Assembly: GCF_024228315.1 (NCBI RefSeq)
Contig: NZ_CP100459.1
Span: forward strand, 1 to 64,000
DNA length: 64,000 nucleotides
From: Halomarina pelagica
GTDB taxonomy: Archaea; Halobacteriota; Halobacteria; Halobacteriales; Haloarculaceae
Reading direction: 5' to 3'
Below are positions 44,222 through 53,455 of the stretch, piece after piece (the first letter of the stretch is position 1; each line of letters starts with the position of its first letter). The position numbers and the translations under genes were made by a program. The notes beneath the pieces were generated by a model that saw only the letters and a program-made list of their open reading frames with translations, did not search any database and was not told where the DNA came from.

Positions 44222-44786
44222 TGGATACCACCTGTGGCTGGTCGCAGCGCTGGCTGCACCTACCGGTCGTGTCGCGTGCCGAAACGGCAGCGACGAGATC
44301 GGAGAGATGTCCGCCGTATCCGAGCGTCCCGGATCCCTGTGGTCGGCGGACACGCGTGCATCCCCACGATGCTGCGTCAGCGCTTCCAGTGTAATCTGTG
44401 AATGGCTTAATAAGTAACTGATTTATGCAGCCACTGCAAAACCGAGCGGATGCTTTGCAAAACGTGCGAAAACCGATACGGGGGTCTAGAGGTTTGGCTC
44501 GGCCGATCACGGATTGTTTTCCAGGCCGTATCGCCGAATTATAGGCGTGTCAGCGGTCCTCAGGCGTCATGCGTTCGTCAGACGTTATATACCCTCGACC
44601 AGGCGAGTGCCGGAGGTAGGCCGTTCTTCACGACGTGAGGGGGGGCGTTAGCGTGCAATTTTTGCGACTCGCTGTACGCCACCGTTTTCGGGACCCTCCC
44701 CGGGAAAAATCGCGCCACTGGCGAGCGATCGTTAATCGGCTGCTTCTTCCCCGACGAAGACGCCGGGACGTTCTCCGGCTCCATCA
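44222..44786. other. intergenic with direct TGCAAAAC repeats
   Basis: TGCAAAAC occurs at 44435-44442 and 44456-44463 (21 bp apart, two helical turns), with a related GCGAAAAC at 44466. AT-rich DNA near 44400-44425 is the likely DUF7344 promoter. No gene seen. Confidence 0.5.
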
Positions 44787-45728
44787 TCAGGGCCGGAACC
44801 CGTCCGCGTCGCCGTCGATGAGCGCCGCGAGTCCGTCCTGAAGCCCGACCGACGGCTCGTAGCCGAGTTCCCGTCGCGCCTTCGAGATGTCGGCCCTGCT
44901 CGCTTCGATGTCCCCCGGCCGGGGATCGACGTGAGTGACGTCGCTCTCCCCGTCGGTGAGGTCGGCGACGAGTCGGGCGAGGTCCAGGATGCTCACGCTA
45001 CGCCCCGTCCCGACGTTGTACGCCTCGCCCACGCGATCGGTCGTCGCGGCCAGCACGTTCGCGCGCACGACGTCGCTGACGTGAACGAAGTCCCGGATCT
45101 GTGAGCCGTCGCCCTCGACGGTGATCGGCTGTCCGCTACAGGCCTGTTCGAGGAACACGGTGATGACGCTGCTGTAGTCCGCGCAGGCCTGTCGGGGTCC
45201 GTAGACGTTGAAGTACCGCAGCGCGACGGTGTCCAGCCCGTAGAGGTCGTGGTACAGCCGCGCGTAGTGGTCGACGGCGAGTTTCTCGACGCCGTAGGGC
45301 GACGTCGGCGTCGTCGGCTCCTCCTCGGTGACGGGGATCGTCGTCGGGTTCCCGTAGATGGCGGTGCTCGAGGCGACGACCACCCGCGCGTCGGCTCGAC
45401 GCGCCCGTTCGAGCAGGGTGAGCGCCCCCGTCGCGTTCACCCGGTGGCTCGCAACGGGGTCGTCCACCGAGCGCGTGACGCTCGCGTTCGCCGCCTCGTG
45501 AAAGACGAGGTCGACGTCGGCCATCGCCTCCGCGACGGTCGCCGGATCGCGGATGTCACCCTCTATCACCGTCGCGTCGGGGTGGACGTGAGCGCGCCGA
45601 CCCGTCGAGAAGTCGTCGAGGACGCGCACCTCGTTGTCCTCGACGAGCGCGTCGACGAGGTGACTGCCGATGAACCCCGCTCCCCCCGTGACCAGCACGC
45701 GCCGACCGTCGACCGTCGCGGATGCCAT
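44787..45728 (-). CDS. galE-like: UDP-sugar 4-epimerase-like (extended SDR)
   Basis: The 313-aa protein has VTGGAGFIGSH (13-23), SSTAIYGNP (120-128), and YGVEK (145-149) as catalytic Tyr/Lys. ALRYFNVYGPRQ (about 167-178) is the GalE-like segment. It would interconvert UDP-glucose/galactose or their HexNAc forms. The ATG at 45728 (MASATV) is 27 nt after site 12; an upstream ATG at 45752 would overlap the octamer. It ends the minus-strand part of the glycan locus. Confidence 0.9.
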   Translation of the reverse strand: MASATVDGRRVLVTGGAGFIGSHLVDALVEDNEVRVLDDFSTGRRAHVHPDATVIEGDIRDPATVAEAMADVDLVFHEAANASVTRSVDDPVASHRVNATGALTLLERARRADARVVVASSTAIYGNPTTIPVTEEEPTTPTSPYGVEKLAVDHYARLYHDLYGLDTVALRYFNVYGPRQACADYSSVITVFLEQACSGQPITVEGDGSQIRDFVHVSDVVRANVLAATTDRVGEAYNVGTGRSVSILDLARLVADLTDGESDVTHVDPRPGDIEASRADISKARRELGYEPSVGLQDGLAALIDGDADGFRP

Positions 45729-45754
45729 ACCACCGCTTTGGGTTCCGACCACGT

Positions 45755-45772
45755 ATGGTTATTCGTGTACTA
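45755..45772 (-). promoter_or_regulatory. bipartite element site 12 (epimerase)
   Basis: TAG-N7-ATAACCAT, one octamer change, ends 27 nt before the ATG at 45728. Confidence 0.6.
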
Positions 45773-45998
45773 TCGTGACATACCCCGCGCTCGGCGGCGT
45801 GACCGTCACGCGCGACGGCCGGTGTTCGAACCGGGTACACTCCGCTCGAACGCGCCGACGGCGACGGCTCGGCGGTCGTTACGGGACTCCTACCGACGGC
45901 GTCAGTCGCGTTCGTCGACCTCCCGACGACGCTGACCGATCGCGCCGTCCCGCGGACCGCCGCGCGACCGGTCGGCCGAACGGACGGTCACGTGCCGG

Positions 45999-46016
45999 TA
46001 GGCGAGTCATTACAAC
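45999..46016 (+). promoter_or_regulatory. bipartite element site 13 (FG-GAP gene)
   Basis: TAG-N7-ATTACAAC ends 25 nt before the ATG at 46041. Confidence 0.58.
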
Positions 46017-46040
46017 GGACGAGGGAGTCGATCGACGGGT

Positions 46041-47186
46041 ATGCACTTCCGGCACGAGCGAATCGACTCGCGCCCTCCCTGTGGCCGGTTGAGTACCTGC
46101 TTCACCACCGATCTGACCGGAAACGGCCGGCCCGACGTCATCGTCAGCGGGATGGGCCGCTACCCGACGGTCTCGCTCAACGGCACCGAGATCAAACTCC
46201 GGCTCCTGCCGGGGATCGGCTCGCTCCTCCCCCGCTTCGAGACGGACGTCTTCTGGTACGAGAACCCCGGCTGGGAGCGCCACACCCTCGCCGCGGAGAA
46301 GGACCTCCACCTCGACGTCGGCGGTACCCTCCACGACGTGGACGGCGACGGCCGCGTCGACCTGATCGTCGGCCAGGGGTACGGCCACGGCGACGTCTAC
46401 TGGTACCGCCAGCCGGAGGACCCCCGCGATCCGTGGGAGCAGCACCTGCTCACCGACCGCTTCCAGAAGTACCACGACTTCGCGGTCGGCGACGTGGACG
46501 ACGACGGCGAGCCCGAGATCGTCGGCCTCTCCCAGGAGGCCGCCACCGTCTTCTACTTCGACGTCCCCGCGGACCCGACCGTCGAGCCGTGGCCCGACCG
46601 GTACTGCCACGTCGTCGACCGCGACCGCTCGGTCGAGGGCGTCCACGTCGGCGACGTGGACGGCGACGGCCGCACCGAGATCGTCGCCGGAACGGGCATC
46701 TACCACCGCGGCGACGACGGCTCGTGGGACCGCGAGTCCGTCGTCGAGGGATGGGACGACGTGCGCGTGGCGGTGGCCGACCTCGACGGCGACGGCGAGG
46801 ACGAGATCGTCCTCGCGGAGGGCGACTCGCCCATCTACGGCACCCACCCCGCCCAGATCGCGTGGTTCGACGGGCCGGACTGGACGCCGCACGTCCTCCG
46901 CGACGACATGTACTGCCCGCACAGCCTCCAGGTCGGCGACCTGACGGGCGACGGACGACCGGACATCTACGTCGGGGAGATGGGTCTGGGCGAGAACGGC
47001 GATCCCGAACACGTCGTGTTCAGGAACCGCGGCGACGGCGCGTTCGAGGAGGTCGTCGTCGAGCGCGGCGTGCCGACCCACGAGGCGAAACTCGCCGATA
47101 TGAACGGCGACGGCCGACTCGACGTCGTCGGGAAGTCCTACGGACCGACCCACCACGTCGACGTCTGGTACAACGAAATCGAGTGA
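46041..47186 (+). CDS. FG-GAP/VCBS repeat protein
   Basis: The 381-aa protein is a predicted beta-propeller with seven calcium-binding loops of the form DxDGDGxxD: DLTGNGRPD, DVDGDGRVD, DVDDDGEPE, DVDGDGRTE, DLDGDGEDE, DLTGDGRPD and DMNGDGRLD, spaced about 40-70 residues. No signal peptide is visible, so it may be cytosolic or exported by an unknown route. It may bind carbohydrate or protein. The promoter element ties it to the glycan locus. Confidence 0.84.
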   Translation: MHFRHERIDSRPPCGRLSTCFTTDLTGNGRPDVIVSGMGRYPTVSLNGTEIKLRLLPGIGSLLPRFETDVFWYENPGWERHTLAAEKDLHLDVGGTLHDVDGDGRVDLIVGQGYGHGDVYWYRQPEDPRDPWEQHLLTDRFQKYHDFAVGDVDDDGEPEIVGLSQEAATVFYFDVPADPTVEPWPDRYCHVVDRDRSVEGVHVGDVDGDGRTEIVAGTGIYHRGDDGSWDRESVVEGWDDVRVAVADLDGDGEDEIVLAEGDSPIYGTHPAQIAWFDGPDWTPHVLRDDMYCPHSLQVGDLTGDGRPDIYVGEMGLGENGDPEHVVFRNRGDGAFEEVVVERGVPTHEAKLADMNGDGRLDVVGKSYGPTHHVDVWYNEIE

Positions 47187-47395
47187 CGGCACGCGGGCGA
47201 ACGCCGATCGGACGAATCTGGCATCAAAACTGTACGAACCAGCCAAAACGTACTACTTGTCAAAACCATCTGAACTATACAGGCCATCAGAAACATACGA
47301 ACTCCCACCGTCACGTCGCTCTCTCCCCGTCGACGGGGTCGGCTGCGTGTCGAGACGAAGGCCTGACGCGTCTTGGAAGGCTGACGCTGAGGTCC

Positions 47396-47704
47396 TCACA
47401 CGAGAACGCTCGCCGCTTTTCGGAGGAAGACGGCGAATAGAACCGCTGCGAGGTAAAACAGTACCGCCGCAGCGACGTACAGCGCTGGATGTGTCGCGGG
47501 GAGCTGTAGCGTATAGTGATTAACGAGGTTGACAGCCACGAGTAGTAGATATCCGGGGATTGCGAGGGTCTGAATGACGCTCAGGAGGATGGACTCACGC
47601 GGGATATCGAACGCAATGACGACCCAAACGGGGCTCAGGAGAGCGAGCGCCACCCACACTGTCCGGTGAGTGAACGTCCGCCTTACGCGGGCAGTAGTCG
47701 TCAT
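47396..47704 (-). CDS. three-helix membrane protein
   Basis: The 102-aa protein starts at ATG 47704 (MTTTARVRR) and has three helices: VWVALALLSPVWVVIAF, SVIQTLAIPGYLLLVAVNLV and YVAAAVLFYLAAVLFAVFL. An in-frame ATG at 47728 is an alternative; the CATTATCG patch about 30 nt upstream favours 47704. No known family. It is separate from the surrounding operons. Confidence 0.65.
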   Translation of the reverse strand: MTTTARVRRTFTHRTVWVALALLSPVWVVIAFDIPRESILLSVIQTLAIPGYLLLVAVNLVNHYTLQLPATHPALYVAAAVLFYLAAVLFAVFLRKAASVLV

Positions 47705-47957
47705 GCCTGTTCGGACAACTATTCTCATCCAACGATAATGAGTTTTGTGTAAACAGAGTCCTATCGGATAGAATACGCCACGACGACCGTACTGCGATAA
47801 CTGATCGACGCTCGTAGCGGTAGGCCATCGGCGGCGGTGACGGAGACGCCACGCTCGATCTCCCCTAACCGTCGCGCGCGGAACCTTCGATTCGGCGATC
47901 CCCCACCCCGCGCCCGCGCGCCGCACGCCTTTGCGGCCGCGGGACCAAGGTCGGGCG

Positions 47958-48893
47958 ATGACCGAGTACGTCTTCTACGGCGGGAAGGGCGGCGTGGGAA
48001 AGACCTCGTGCGCCGCCGCGACGGGGCTCGACCTCGCCGGCGGCGGGGCGCGCACGCTGGTCGTCTCGACGGACCCCGCCCACTCCCTCGGGGACAGCCT
48101 GGAGACCGAGTTGAGCGGCGAGCCGACGCGCGTGGCGGAGAACCTCTGGGCCGTCGAGGCCGACCCCGAGGCGGGCCAGGAGACCTACCGCGGGATCGTC
48201 TCGGTACTCGCGGCGGAGTTCCGGGAGGCGGGCGTCAGGCTCGACGACGAGGACGTCGAGCGGCTGTTCGCGGCCGGGTTCGTGCCGGGGAGCGACGAGA
48301 TCGCCGCCCTCGAGTTCATCGGGGAGTACGCGGACGCCGAGGGGTGGGACTACGTGGTGTTCGACACCGCGCCGACGGGCCACACCCTCCGGTTGCTGGC
48401 CCTGCCCGACGTGCTGCGCGAGTCGCTCTCGACCGTCGGGAAGGTGCGGGGACAGCTCCGACGGCTGGTCGCCTCGGCGCGGAGCGTGGTGTTCGGTCCG
48501 GCGGCGCTCCTCCGTCCCGACCGCGAGCCGGACGAGGTCGACGCGCTGCGCGAGCGGATGGAGCGCGTCGCCGCGCTCCTCCGCGACCCGGAGCGGACTG
48601 ACTTCCGGGTCGTGTTGCTCCCCGAGACGCTCGCCATCGAGGAGACCCGACGGCTCGTAGAGCGCCTCCGCGAGTTCGACGTCCCGGTCGACACGCTCCT
48701 CGTGAACCGCGTGCTGGAGGACGTAGACGAGGACTGCGACCGGTGCGCGGCGCGGAGGGCGCGCCACGAGCGACGGCTCGAACGCGTCCGGGAGACCTTC
48801 CCCGACTGCTCCGTCCAGGTGGTACCCGAACTCGACGGCGAGGCCTACGGCCGGGACGCGCTCTCCCGCCTCGCGGGGCGGATCGACGCCTGA
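47958..48893 (+). CDS. ArsA/Get3-family ATPase
   Basis: The 311-aa ATPase has the deviant Walker A GGKGGVGKTSCAAA (8-21), the A' segment VSTDPAHSLGDSL (about 36-48) and DTAPTGHTLRLL (about 134-145). The LLVNRVL segment (about 249-255) precedes a Cys pair, CDRC (about 263-266), like the Zn-binding CxxC of Get3. It could target tail-anchored proteins or support arsenite efflux, but no ArsB is near. It stands alone before the MFS gene. Confidence 0.9.
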   Translation: MTEYVFYGGKGGVGKTSCAAATGLDLAGGGARTLVVSTDPAHSLGDSLETELSGEPTRVAENLWAVEADPEAGQETYRGIVSVLAAEFREAGVRLDDEDVERLFAAGFVPGSDEIAALEFIGEYADAEGWDYVVFDTAPTGHTLRLLALPDVLRESLSTVGKVRGQLRRLVASARSVVFGPAALLRPDREPDEVDALRERMERVAALLRDPERTDFRVVLLPETLAIEETRRLVERLREFDVPVDTLLVNRVLEDVDEDCDRCAARRARHERRLERVRETFPDCSVQVVPELDGEAYGRDALSRLAGRIDA

Positions 48894-48957
48894 TTGCCCG
48901 ATCGTCCGCGACCGCCGATTGCACAACCGTTAGGTCGTTCTCGCCGCTCTAGATGGT

Positions 48958-50310
48958 ATGAGCGCGCCGCGCGCGGCGACGGCCACGGGTGCGATCCGAT
49001 CCCCCCGCCGCGCCGTCGCGACCGTCGTCGCCATCGTCTTCGTCGACCTGCTCGGGTTCGGCGTCGTCATCCCCATCCTCCCGTTCTACGTCCGGAGCTT
49101 CGGCGTGAGCGACGTCTTCATCGGCCTGCTCGCGGCCTCCTACTCGCTCATGCAGTTCGGTTTCGCGCCCGTCCTCGGTCGCGTCTCCGACGAGCGCGGG
49201 CGGCGGCCGGTGATTCTGCTCTCGCTCGCGGGGAGCGCCGTCGCGTGGACGGTCTTCGGCCTCGCGGGCGAGGCGGAGGCGGTCCTCGGCGTCGCCGGGG
49301 CCGTCGCCACGCTGTTCTGCTCGCGCATGCTCGCCGGGGCGATGGGCGGGAACATCGCCGCCGCGCAGGCGTACGTCGCCGACGTCACCCCCCGCGAGCG
49401 GCGGGCGGGGGCGCTGGGACTGATCGGCGCGTCGTTCGCCCTCGGGTTCATCTTCGGTCCCGCGATCGGCGGCGCGTTCGCCAGCGACCCCGTCGTCGCG
49501 GCCGCGGACCGCCTCCTCCCGGCGTTCGTCCCCACGACGCGCTTCTCGCTGCCGAGCTTCGCCGCCGCCGGTCTGAGCCTCACCAGCCTCGTCCTCGCGG
49601 TCCTCTTCCTCGAGGAAACGGAACGCACGCGGACGGCGACCCGCGGCGGGACGTTCGTCGCGCAGTTCCGCGAGGCGCTCTCGACGTCCGGTCTCCGGGA
49701 CCTCGTGGTCGCGTTCTTCCTCGTCTCCCTCGCCTTCTCGGGCGTCCAGGTGATGTTCATCCCCTTCGTCGCGGACGTCTACGGCTACGACGCCTCGCAG
49801 GCGGCCGCGCTGCTGACGTACGTCGGCGTCCTCGGCGTCGTCAACCAGGGCGTGCTCGTGGGTCGGCTCTCGCGGCGCTACGACGACCGGTCGCTCGCGC
49901 TCGTCGGCGCGGGCGTCCTCGCGCTCGCGCTGGCGGGCATCCCGAGCGCGCCCGCCCTCGGTCGCGCGCTCTTCGGCGGACTCACACCGGAGGGACTGGT
50001 GTCGCTGACGCCCGAACTGGTGGCGCTCCTGGTCGTCCTCGCCTGCCTCTCGTTCGGTAACGGCCTGCTCAACGTCTCGCTCGCCACGCTCGTCTCGACG
50101 AGTACGGGAGAGGAGTCACAGGGCAGCGCCTTCGGCGTGACCCAGGGCGCGGCGAGCCTCGGCCGGACGGTCGGACCGCCCGCGATGGCGCTGCTGTACG
50201 CCGCCGTCGCCGTCTGGTCGCCGTTCGTCGTCGGGGCCGCGCTGGTCGTTCCGACCGTGGCCCTCCTGGTACGAGTAGCGAGAGGACCGACGACGACCAC
50301 CACGGGCTGA
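48958..50310 (+). CDS. MFS transporter
   Basis: The 450-aa protein has 12 predicted helices. The family loop between helices 2 and 3 is present: GRVSDERGRRPVILLS (about 71-86). It resembles drug/proton antiporters (tetracycline or multidrug type), with FGVVIPILPFYV in helix 1. Substrate is unknown. Its promoter is in 48910-48957. The wHTH gene downstream is a possible partner, but 334 bp separate them. Confidence 0.9.
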   Translation: MSAPRAATATGAIRSPRRAVATVVAIVFVDLLGFGVVIPILPFYVRSFGVSDVFIGLLAASYSLMQFGFAPVLGRVSDERGRRPVILLSLAGSAVAWTVFGLAGEAEAVLGVAGAVATLFCSRMLAGAMGGNIAAAQAYVADVTPRERRAGALGLIGASFALGFIFGPAIGGAFASDPVVAAADRLLPAFVPTTRFSLPSFAAAGLSLTSLVLAVLFLEETERTRTATRGGTFVAQFREALSTSGLRDLVVAFFLVSLAFSGVQVMFIPFVADVYGYDASQAAALLTYVGVLGVVNQGVLVGRLSRRYDDRSLALVGAGVLALALAGIPSAPALGRALFGGLTPEGLVSLTPELVALLVVLACLSFGNGLLNVSLATLVSTSTGEESQGSAFGVTQGAASLGRTVGPPAMALLYAAVAVWSPFVVGAALVVPTVALLVRVARGPTTTTTG

Positions 50311-50644
50311 TCGGAGGAGGGCCGAAGCGGGGCGAATCCCCCCGGTGCGAACGATGGGACGCGCCGGGGTCGGACTCGTCGTCAGCGGTGGGCGACGGTC
50401 GGGTCGGTAGGGCCGTCTCGGTCGACCACCGACGCCTGCTATAACTGTCGTTATCCTCCTACTAACAGTTTTCCGTCGGCGCTCGTCGACGGAAACGGTG
50501 CGTTATCCGTCACGATCGGCGTTCGGCGGCCGCTCGTCGATCCACGGGAACCGGAACGACCGCGGTGAGGGACGTCGGCGGCGGTCCGAGGGGACCGGCG
50601 GAGAGACAGGTCTATACGTCTCCTTCGAGGACTGTCGACCGGAG
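50311..50644. other. intergenic, small dyad
   Basis: It holds an inverted repeat ATAAC-TGTC-GTTAT (50441-50454) and an AT patch upstream of the wHTH gene. A CTAACAGT at 50462 is a weak partial match to the glycan octamer. Confidence 0.5.
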
Positions 50645-51013
50645 ATGGTGCGGCCACAGGACGACGGCCCGGAGATGCAGGCGGTCCTCGACGCCCTCGA
50701 CGACCCGACCTGCCAGCGCATCATCGCGAAGCTGGACCAACCCATGACGGCAAGCGAACTCTCGGAGACGTGCGACGTCCCACTCTCGACGACCTACCGG
50801 AAGCTGGACGACCTGAGCACGGCCTCGCTGGTGGCCGAGGAGACGGAGATCCGACAGGACGGCCACCACACCACGCGCTACCGGCGCGACTTCGAGGAGG
50901 TCGTCATCCGGCTGAGCGACGAGCAGTTGCTGGCCGTGACGATCGAACGGCCCGCGACGCCCGACGAGCGCCTGGAGCGGTTGTGGGGCGAGGTCCGGAG
51001 GGGGGTGCGATGA
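50645..51013 (+). CDS. winged-helix transcriptional regulator
   Basis: The 122-aa protein has a MarR/ArsR-like winged helix: AVLDALDDPTCQRIIAKL (about 13-30), MTASELSETCDVPLSTTYRKLDDL in parts (SELSETCDVPLSTTYRKL, about 37-54), then a wing (EIRQDGHHTTRY). ATG 50645 was preferred to a GTG at 50498, whose extra residues look like noise. It overlaps the membrane gene by ATGA and probably controls it or forms a sensor pair with it. Confidence 0.88.
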   Translation: MVRPQDDGPEMQAVLDALDDPTCQRIIAKLDQPMTASELSETCDVPLSTTYRKLDDLSTASLVAEETEIRQDGHHTTRYRRDFEEVVIRLSDEQLLAVTIERPATPDERLERLWGEVRRGVR

Positions 51014-51288
51014 CCGCCGAGTTCACCACGCTCGTGGTCGTGTTCAAGACGCTGACGCTGGTGCTCGGCGGCGTCATCACCTACTTCGCGTTCAAGGCCT
51101 ACCGCCGCACCCGCGCGCGGGCGCTGGCGGCGCTCTCGGTCGGCTTCGCGATCGTCACCTTCGGGTCGCTCCTCGCCGGGGCCGCCCACCAGGGGTTCGG
51201 ACTCGACTCCGACACCGTCCTGCTCATCGAGAGCGTCCTCACGGCCGTCGGATTCGGCGTCATCACCTACTCGCTGTACGCGGATTGA
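51010..51288 (+). CDS. DUF7521-type three-helix membrane protein
   Basis: The 92-aa protein has three helices (about 8-28, 37-57 and 68-88), including VLGGVITYFAFKAYRRT and ALSVGFAIVTFGSLLAG, a pattern seen in small haloarchaeal membrane proteins that often follow a winged-helix gene. The ATGA overlap makes a two-gene operon. It could sense membrane state for the regulator. Confidence 0.75.
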   Translation: MTAEFTTLVVVFKTLTLVLGGVITYFAFKAYRRTRARALAALSVGFAIVTFGSLLAGAAHQGFGLDSDTVLLIESVLTAVGFGVITYSLYAD

Positions 51289-51303
51289 TCCGCCGAACGC
51301 GCG

Positions 51304-51714
51304 TCACGGCCGCCGGACCGTCAGTACGGGGACCGCCGCGAACCGGACCACCCGCGCCGCGACGCTCCCCATGAACAGCCGATCCAGCCCCGTTCTGCCG
51401 CGGGTCCCCATCACGATGAGGTCGATCCGCGCGTCGTCGGCGTAGTCGAGGATCTCCGCCGACGGCCGGCCCTCGACGACCGCCCGCGTCACCGACAGCC
51501 CCGCCGCGCTGACCTGCGAGGCGGCCTCCTTCGTGATCCGCTCTCCCTCCTGTCTGAGGAGGTCCAGCATCGGCCCGCCCCGGGCGACGGTCACGTCCGC
51601 GACGTAGACGACGTGGACCACGGCGTCGGCGTGCGAGGCGAGGTCGATCGCGTGGACGAGCGCGGCCTCCGCCGTCGGGCTACCGTCCGTCGGGACGAGG
51701 ACGTTGGTGAACAT
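51304..51714 (-). CDS. universal stress protein (UspA)
   Basis: The 136-aa UspA-fold protein has VLVPTDGSPTAEAAL (5-19) and the ATP-binding signature MGTRGRTGLDRLFMGSVA (about 102-119, G2xG9xGS). It is a stress-related nucleotide-binding protein, likely dimeric. A paralogue lies at 52142-52582. Confidence 0.93.
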   Translation of the reverse strand: MFTNVLVPTDGSPTAEAALVHAIDLASHADAVVHVVYVADVTVARGGPMLDLLRQEGERITKEAASQVSAAGLSVTRAVVEGRPSAEILDYADDARIDLIVMGTRGRTGLDRLFMGSVAARVVRFAAVPVLTVRRP

Positions 51715-51761
51715 GGCTCACCCGGGAGTTCGTCGCCCGAGGTAATCAAGGCGCGCCGGGC

Positions 51762-51956
51762 TTATCCGGACCACTCGCCGCCGATGTCGTCGGTCACGCG
51801 CTCGCGCCACTCGTCGAACCGCGCTCGACACGGGGGACTGTCACCGATGTGATCGATGAACCCCGGACCGCCGTCGACCAACCGCGCGCCGCAGAACGCA
51901 CAGCGCTCGGGATCCCCCCACCGCGGATACGCCGCGACCACGTCGCTCGATGCCAT
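51762..51956 (-). CDS. DUF7501-type small zinc protein
   Basis: The 64-aa protein has CAFCGARLVDGGPGFIDHIGD (split CAFC...H...) and CRARFDEWRERV, giving a CxxC-x14-H-x7-C pattern that fits the haloarchaeal DUF7501 family. The role is unknown, possibly DNA or RNA binding. It is monocistronic. Confidence 0.75.
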   Translation of the reverse strand: MASSDVVAAYPRWGDPERCAFCGARLVDGGPGFIDHIGDSPPCRARFDEWRERVTDDIGGEWSG

Positions 51957-52141
51957 GGCTCTGATCGATCGGACACGTACTAATCTGTTTCGGGAGTTAT
52001 GGTTCGTTTCGAACCCTATAACCCAGTTTAGTGTACGATTACACCGTATATCAGCGTATAACGTGACGGTCTCGATCCTTCGTGACGCTCTCTGCCGACT
52101 GCGGCCGACAGTATATCCCTCGCGGGGACGATGTGGTCGGT

Positions 52142-52582
52142 ATGTACGAGCGCATCCTCGTGCCGACCGACGACAGCGCCGGGGCGATGGCCGCCGCGGA
52201 ACTCGCCGTCGACCTCGCCAGTCAGTACGACGCGACGATACACGTGCTGTTCGTCGTCGATACGACCTCGCTCCCAGCGGACGTGACGGCGACGTACGTG
52301 GACGAGGCGCTGGAGGAGGTCGGCGAGCGCGCGACGAGGGGCGTCGTCGAACTGGCCGACGAGGCGGGCGTCGAGACCGCTCCCGTCGAGATCGCCTCCG
52401 GCGCGCCCCACCGCGAGATCCTGGCGTACGCCGACGAACACGACGTCGACCTCATCGTCATGGGAACCCACGGACGACGGGGGCTGGACCGCCTCCTGGT
52501 CGGGAGCGTCACCGAGAAGGTCGTTCGACTGTCCGACGTCCCCGTGCTGACGACGCGCGCGCCGAAGGAAGAGACGGAGTAG
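52142..52582 (+). CDS. universal stress protein (UspA)
   Basis: The 146-aa Usp has ILVPTDDSAGAMAAAEL (5-21) and MGTHGRRGLDRLLVGSVTEK (about 108-127), the intact ATP motif. A TATA box CAGTATATCCC (52108-52118) lies 25-30 nt before the ATG. Upstream, GTATA repeats (GTATATCAGCGTATA) might bind a regulator. Confidence 0.93.
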   Translation: MYERILVPTDDSAGAMAAAELAVDLASQYDATIHVLFVVDTTSLPADVTATYVDEALEEVGERATRGVVELADEAGVETAPVEIASGAPHREILAYADEHDVDLIVMGTHGRRGLDRLLVGSVTEKVVRLSDVPVLTTRAPKEETE

Positions 52583-52620
52583 CGCGTAGTTCCGACGCTG
52601 TCGGTCCCGAAACCGAGCGT

Positions 52621-52905
52621 TCAGGCGGAGGGTGCCGGTGCGTCGTCGGGCGGGGTACTCGAGGCGGCGTCGCTGACGGTCACCGTCCGATCCGCCCCGA
52701 CGGAGACGGTCAGGTCCCGGTACGTCAGTTCGACCCGCGTCGTTCCCGAGGGGTCCGCCCCCACGAGTTCGTCGAGCGCGTCCGGATCGACGACGTCGTG
52801 CAGCGGCGGGTCGAGTCGGACCGGGTCGACGCCCTCGAACTCGCCGACGAGTTCGGCCACGACGGCCACGAGGGGAGCGTCGACCGCTCGGCGGGTCAGT
52901 CGCAT
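52621..52905 (-). CDS. HalOD1 output-domain protein
   Basis: The 94-aa paralogue of 7827-8144 shares VDPVRLDPPLHDVVDPDALDEL (in parts VRLDPPLHDVVDPDALDEL). The start is probably ATG 52905 (MRLTRRAVDAP). A C-terminal acidic/Pro tail follows. It is a signalling output module of unknown partner. Confidence 0.83.
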   Translation of the reverse strand: MRLTRRAVDAPLVAVVAELVGEFEGVDPVRLDPPLHDVVDPDALDELVGADPSGTTRVELTYRDLTVSVGADRTVTVSDAASSTPPDDAPAPSA

Positions 52906-53059
52906 ACGACGGGGTAGTCGATCCCGGTTAGTAAGCGTGGTGAAACGCCGCACAACCCGTTTCCAGGGCGATCATTCGGACGATCTCTCCCATCGGTGGG
53001 ACGTCGTTCGAGGCGGCGACGACGGGAGCGTCGGGGAGCGTCGCGACCGCGTGCGGCCG

Positions 53060-53389
53060 TCAGAGCAGGTATCCCTGCGTGACCGCGAGCGCGACGACCA
53101 GCAGGACGAATCCGCCGTAGAGGAGCAGGTTCACCCGGATCAGACCGAGGGCGGCGGTCACCGTCCCGTCGTTCGTGACGGCGCTCGGGTTCTCGGCGGC
53201 GATGCGGCGGTGGAGCGTGACGTGGCCGACGACGTACCCGACGAGGGCGACCACGAACAGCCCGAGCGTCGCCAGCACCAGCGCCGGCTCGCCGAGCGCG
53301 ACGCCGGCGACCACGGCGAGGATCGCCACGAGCAGTGCGACGTTCATCCCGAGGGTGAGTCGTCGGGCGGTCGCGATGTCCGAATCCAT
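53060..53389 (-). CDS. three- or four-helix membrane protein
   Basis: The 109-aa protein has helices at about 14-32, 36-55 and 83-105. A histidine-rich HVTLHRR loop (about 56-62) follows the second. No family is recognised. A TATA box, TTATAATCG on the minus strand (53410-53418), is 20-25 nt upstream. Confidence 0.7.
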   Translation of the reverse strand: MDSDIATARRLTLGMNVALLVAILAVVAGVALGEPALVLATLGLFVVALVGYVVGHVTLHRRIAAENPSAVTNDGTVTAALGLIRVNLLLYGGFVLLVVALAVTQGYLL

Positions 53390-53455
53390 CGTTCTTGAAT
53401 GGCAGAACGCCGATTATAACGGTTTACATTCGCGCACCGCTCGGGCGCGGTACGC

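Larger units (their letters stand above)
45729..46040. other. divergent regulatory region with two bipartite elements
   Basis: It holds site 12 for the epimerase and site 13 for the FG-GAP gene, facing outwards, about 240 bp apart. Nothing else was noted. Confidence 0.6.

Noticed and set aside
50462-50498. CTAACAGT with a GTG 29 nt downstream as a further promoter-element site
   Set aside because: The octamer has a mismatch in its core, the TAG half is missing and the N-terminal extension it would add looks random.
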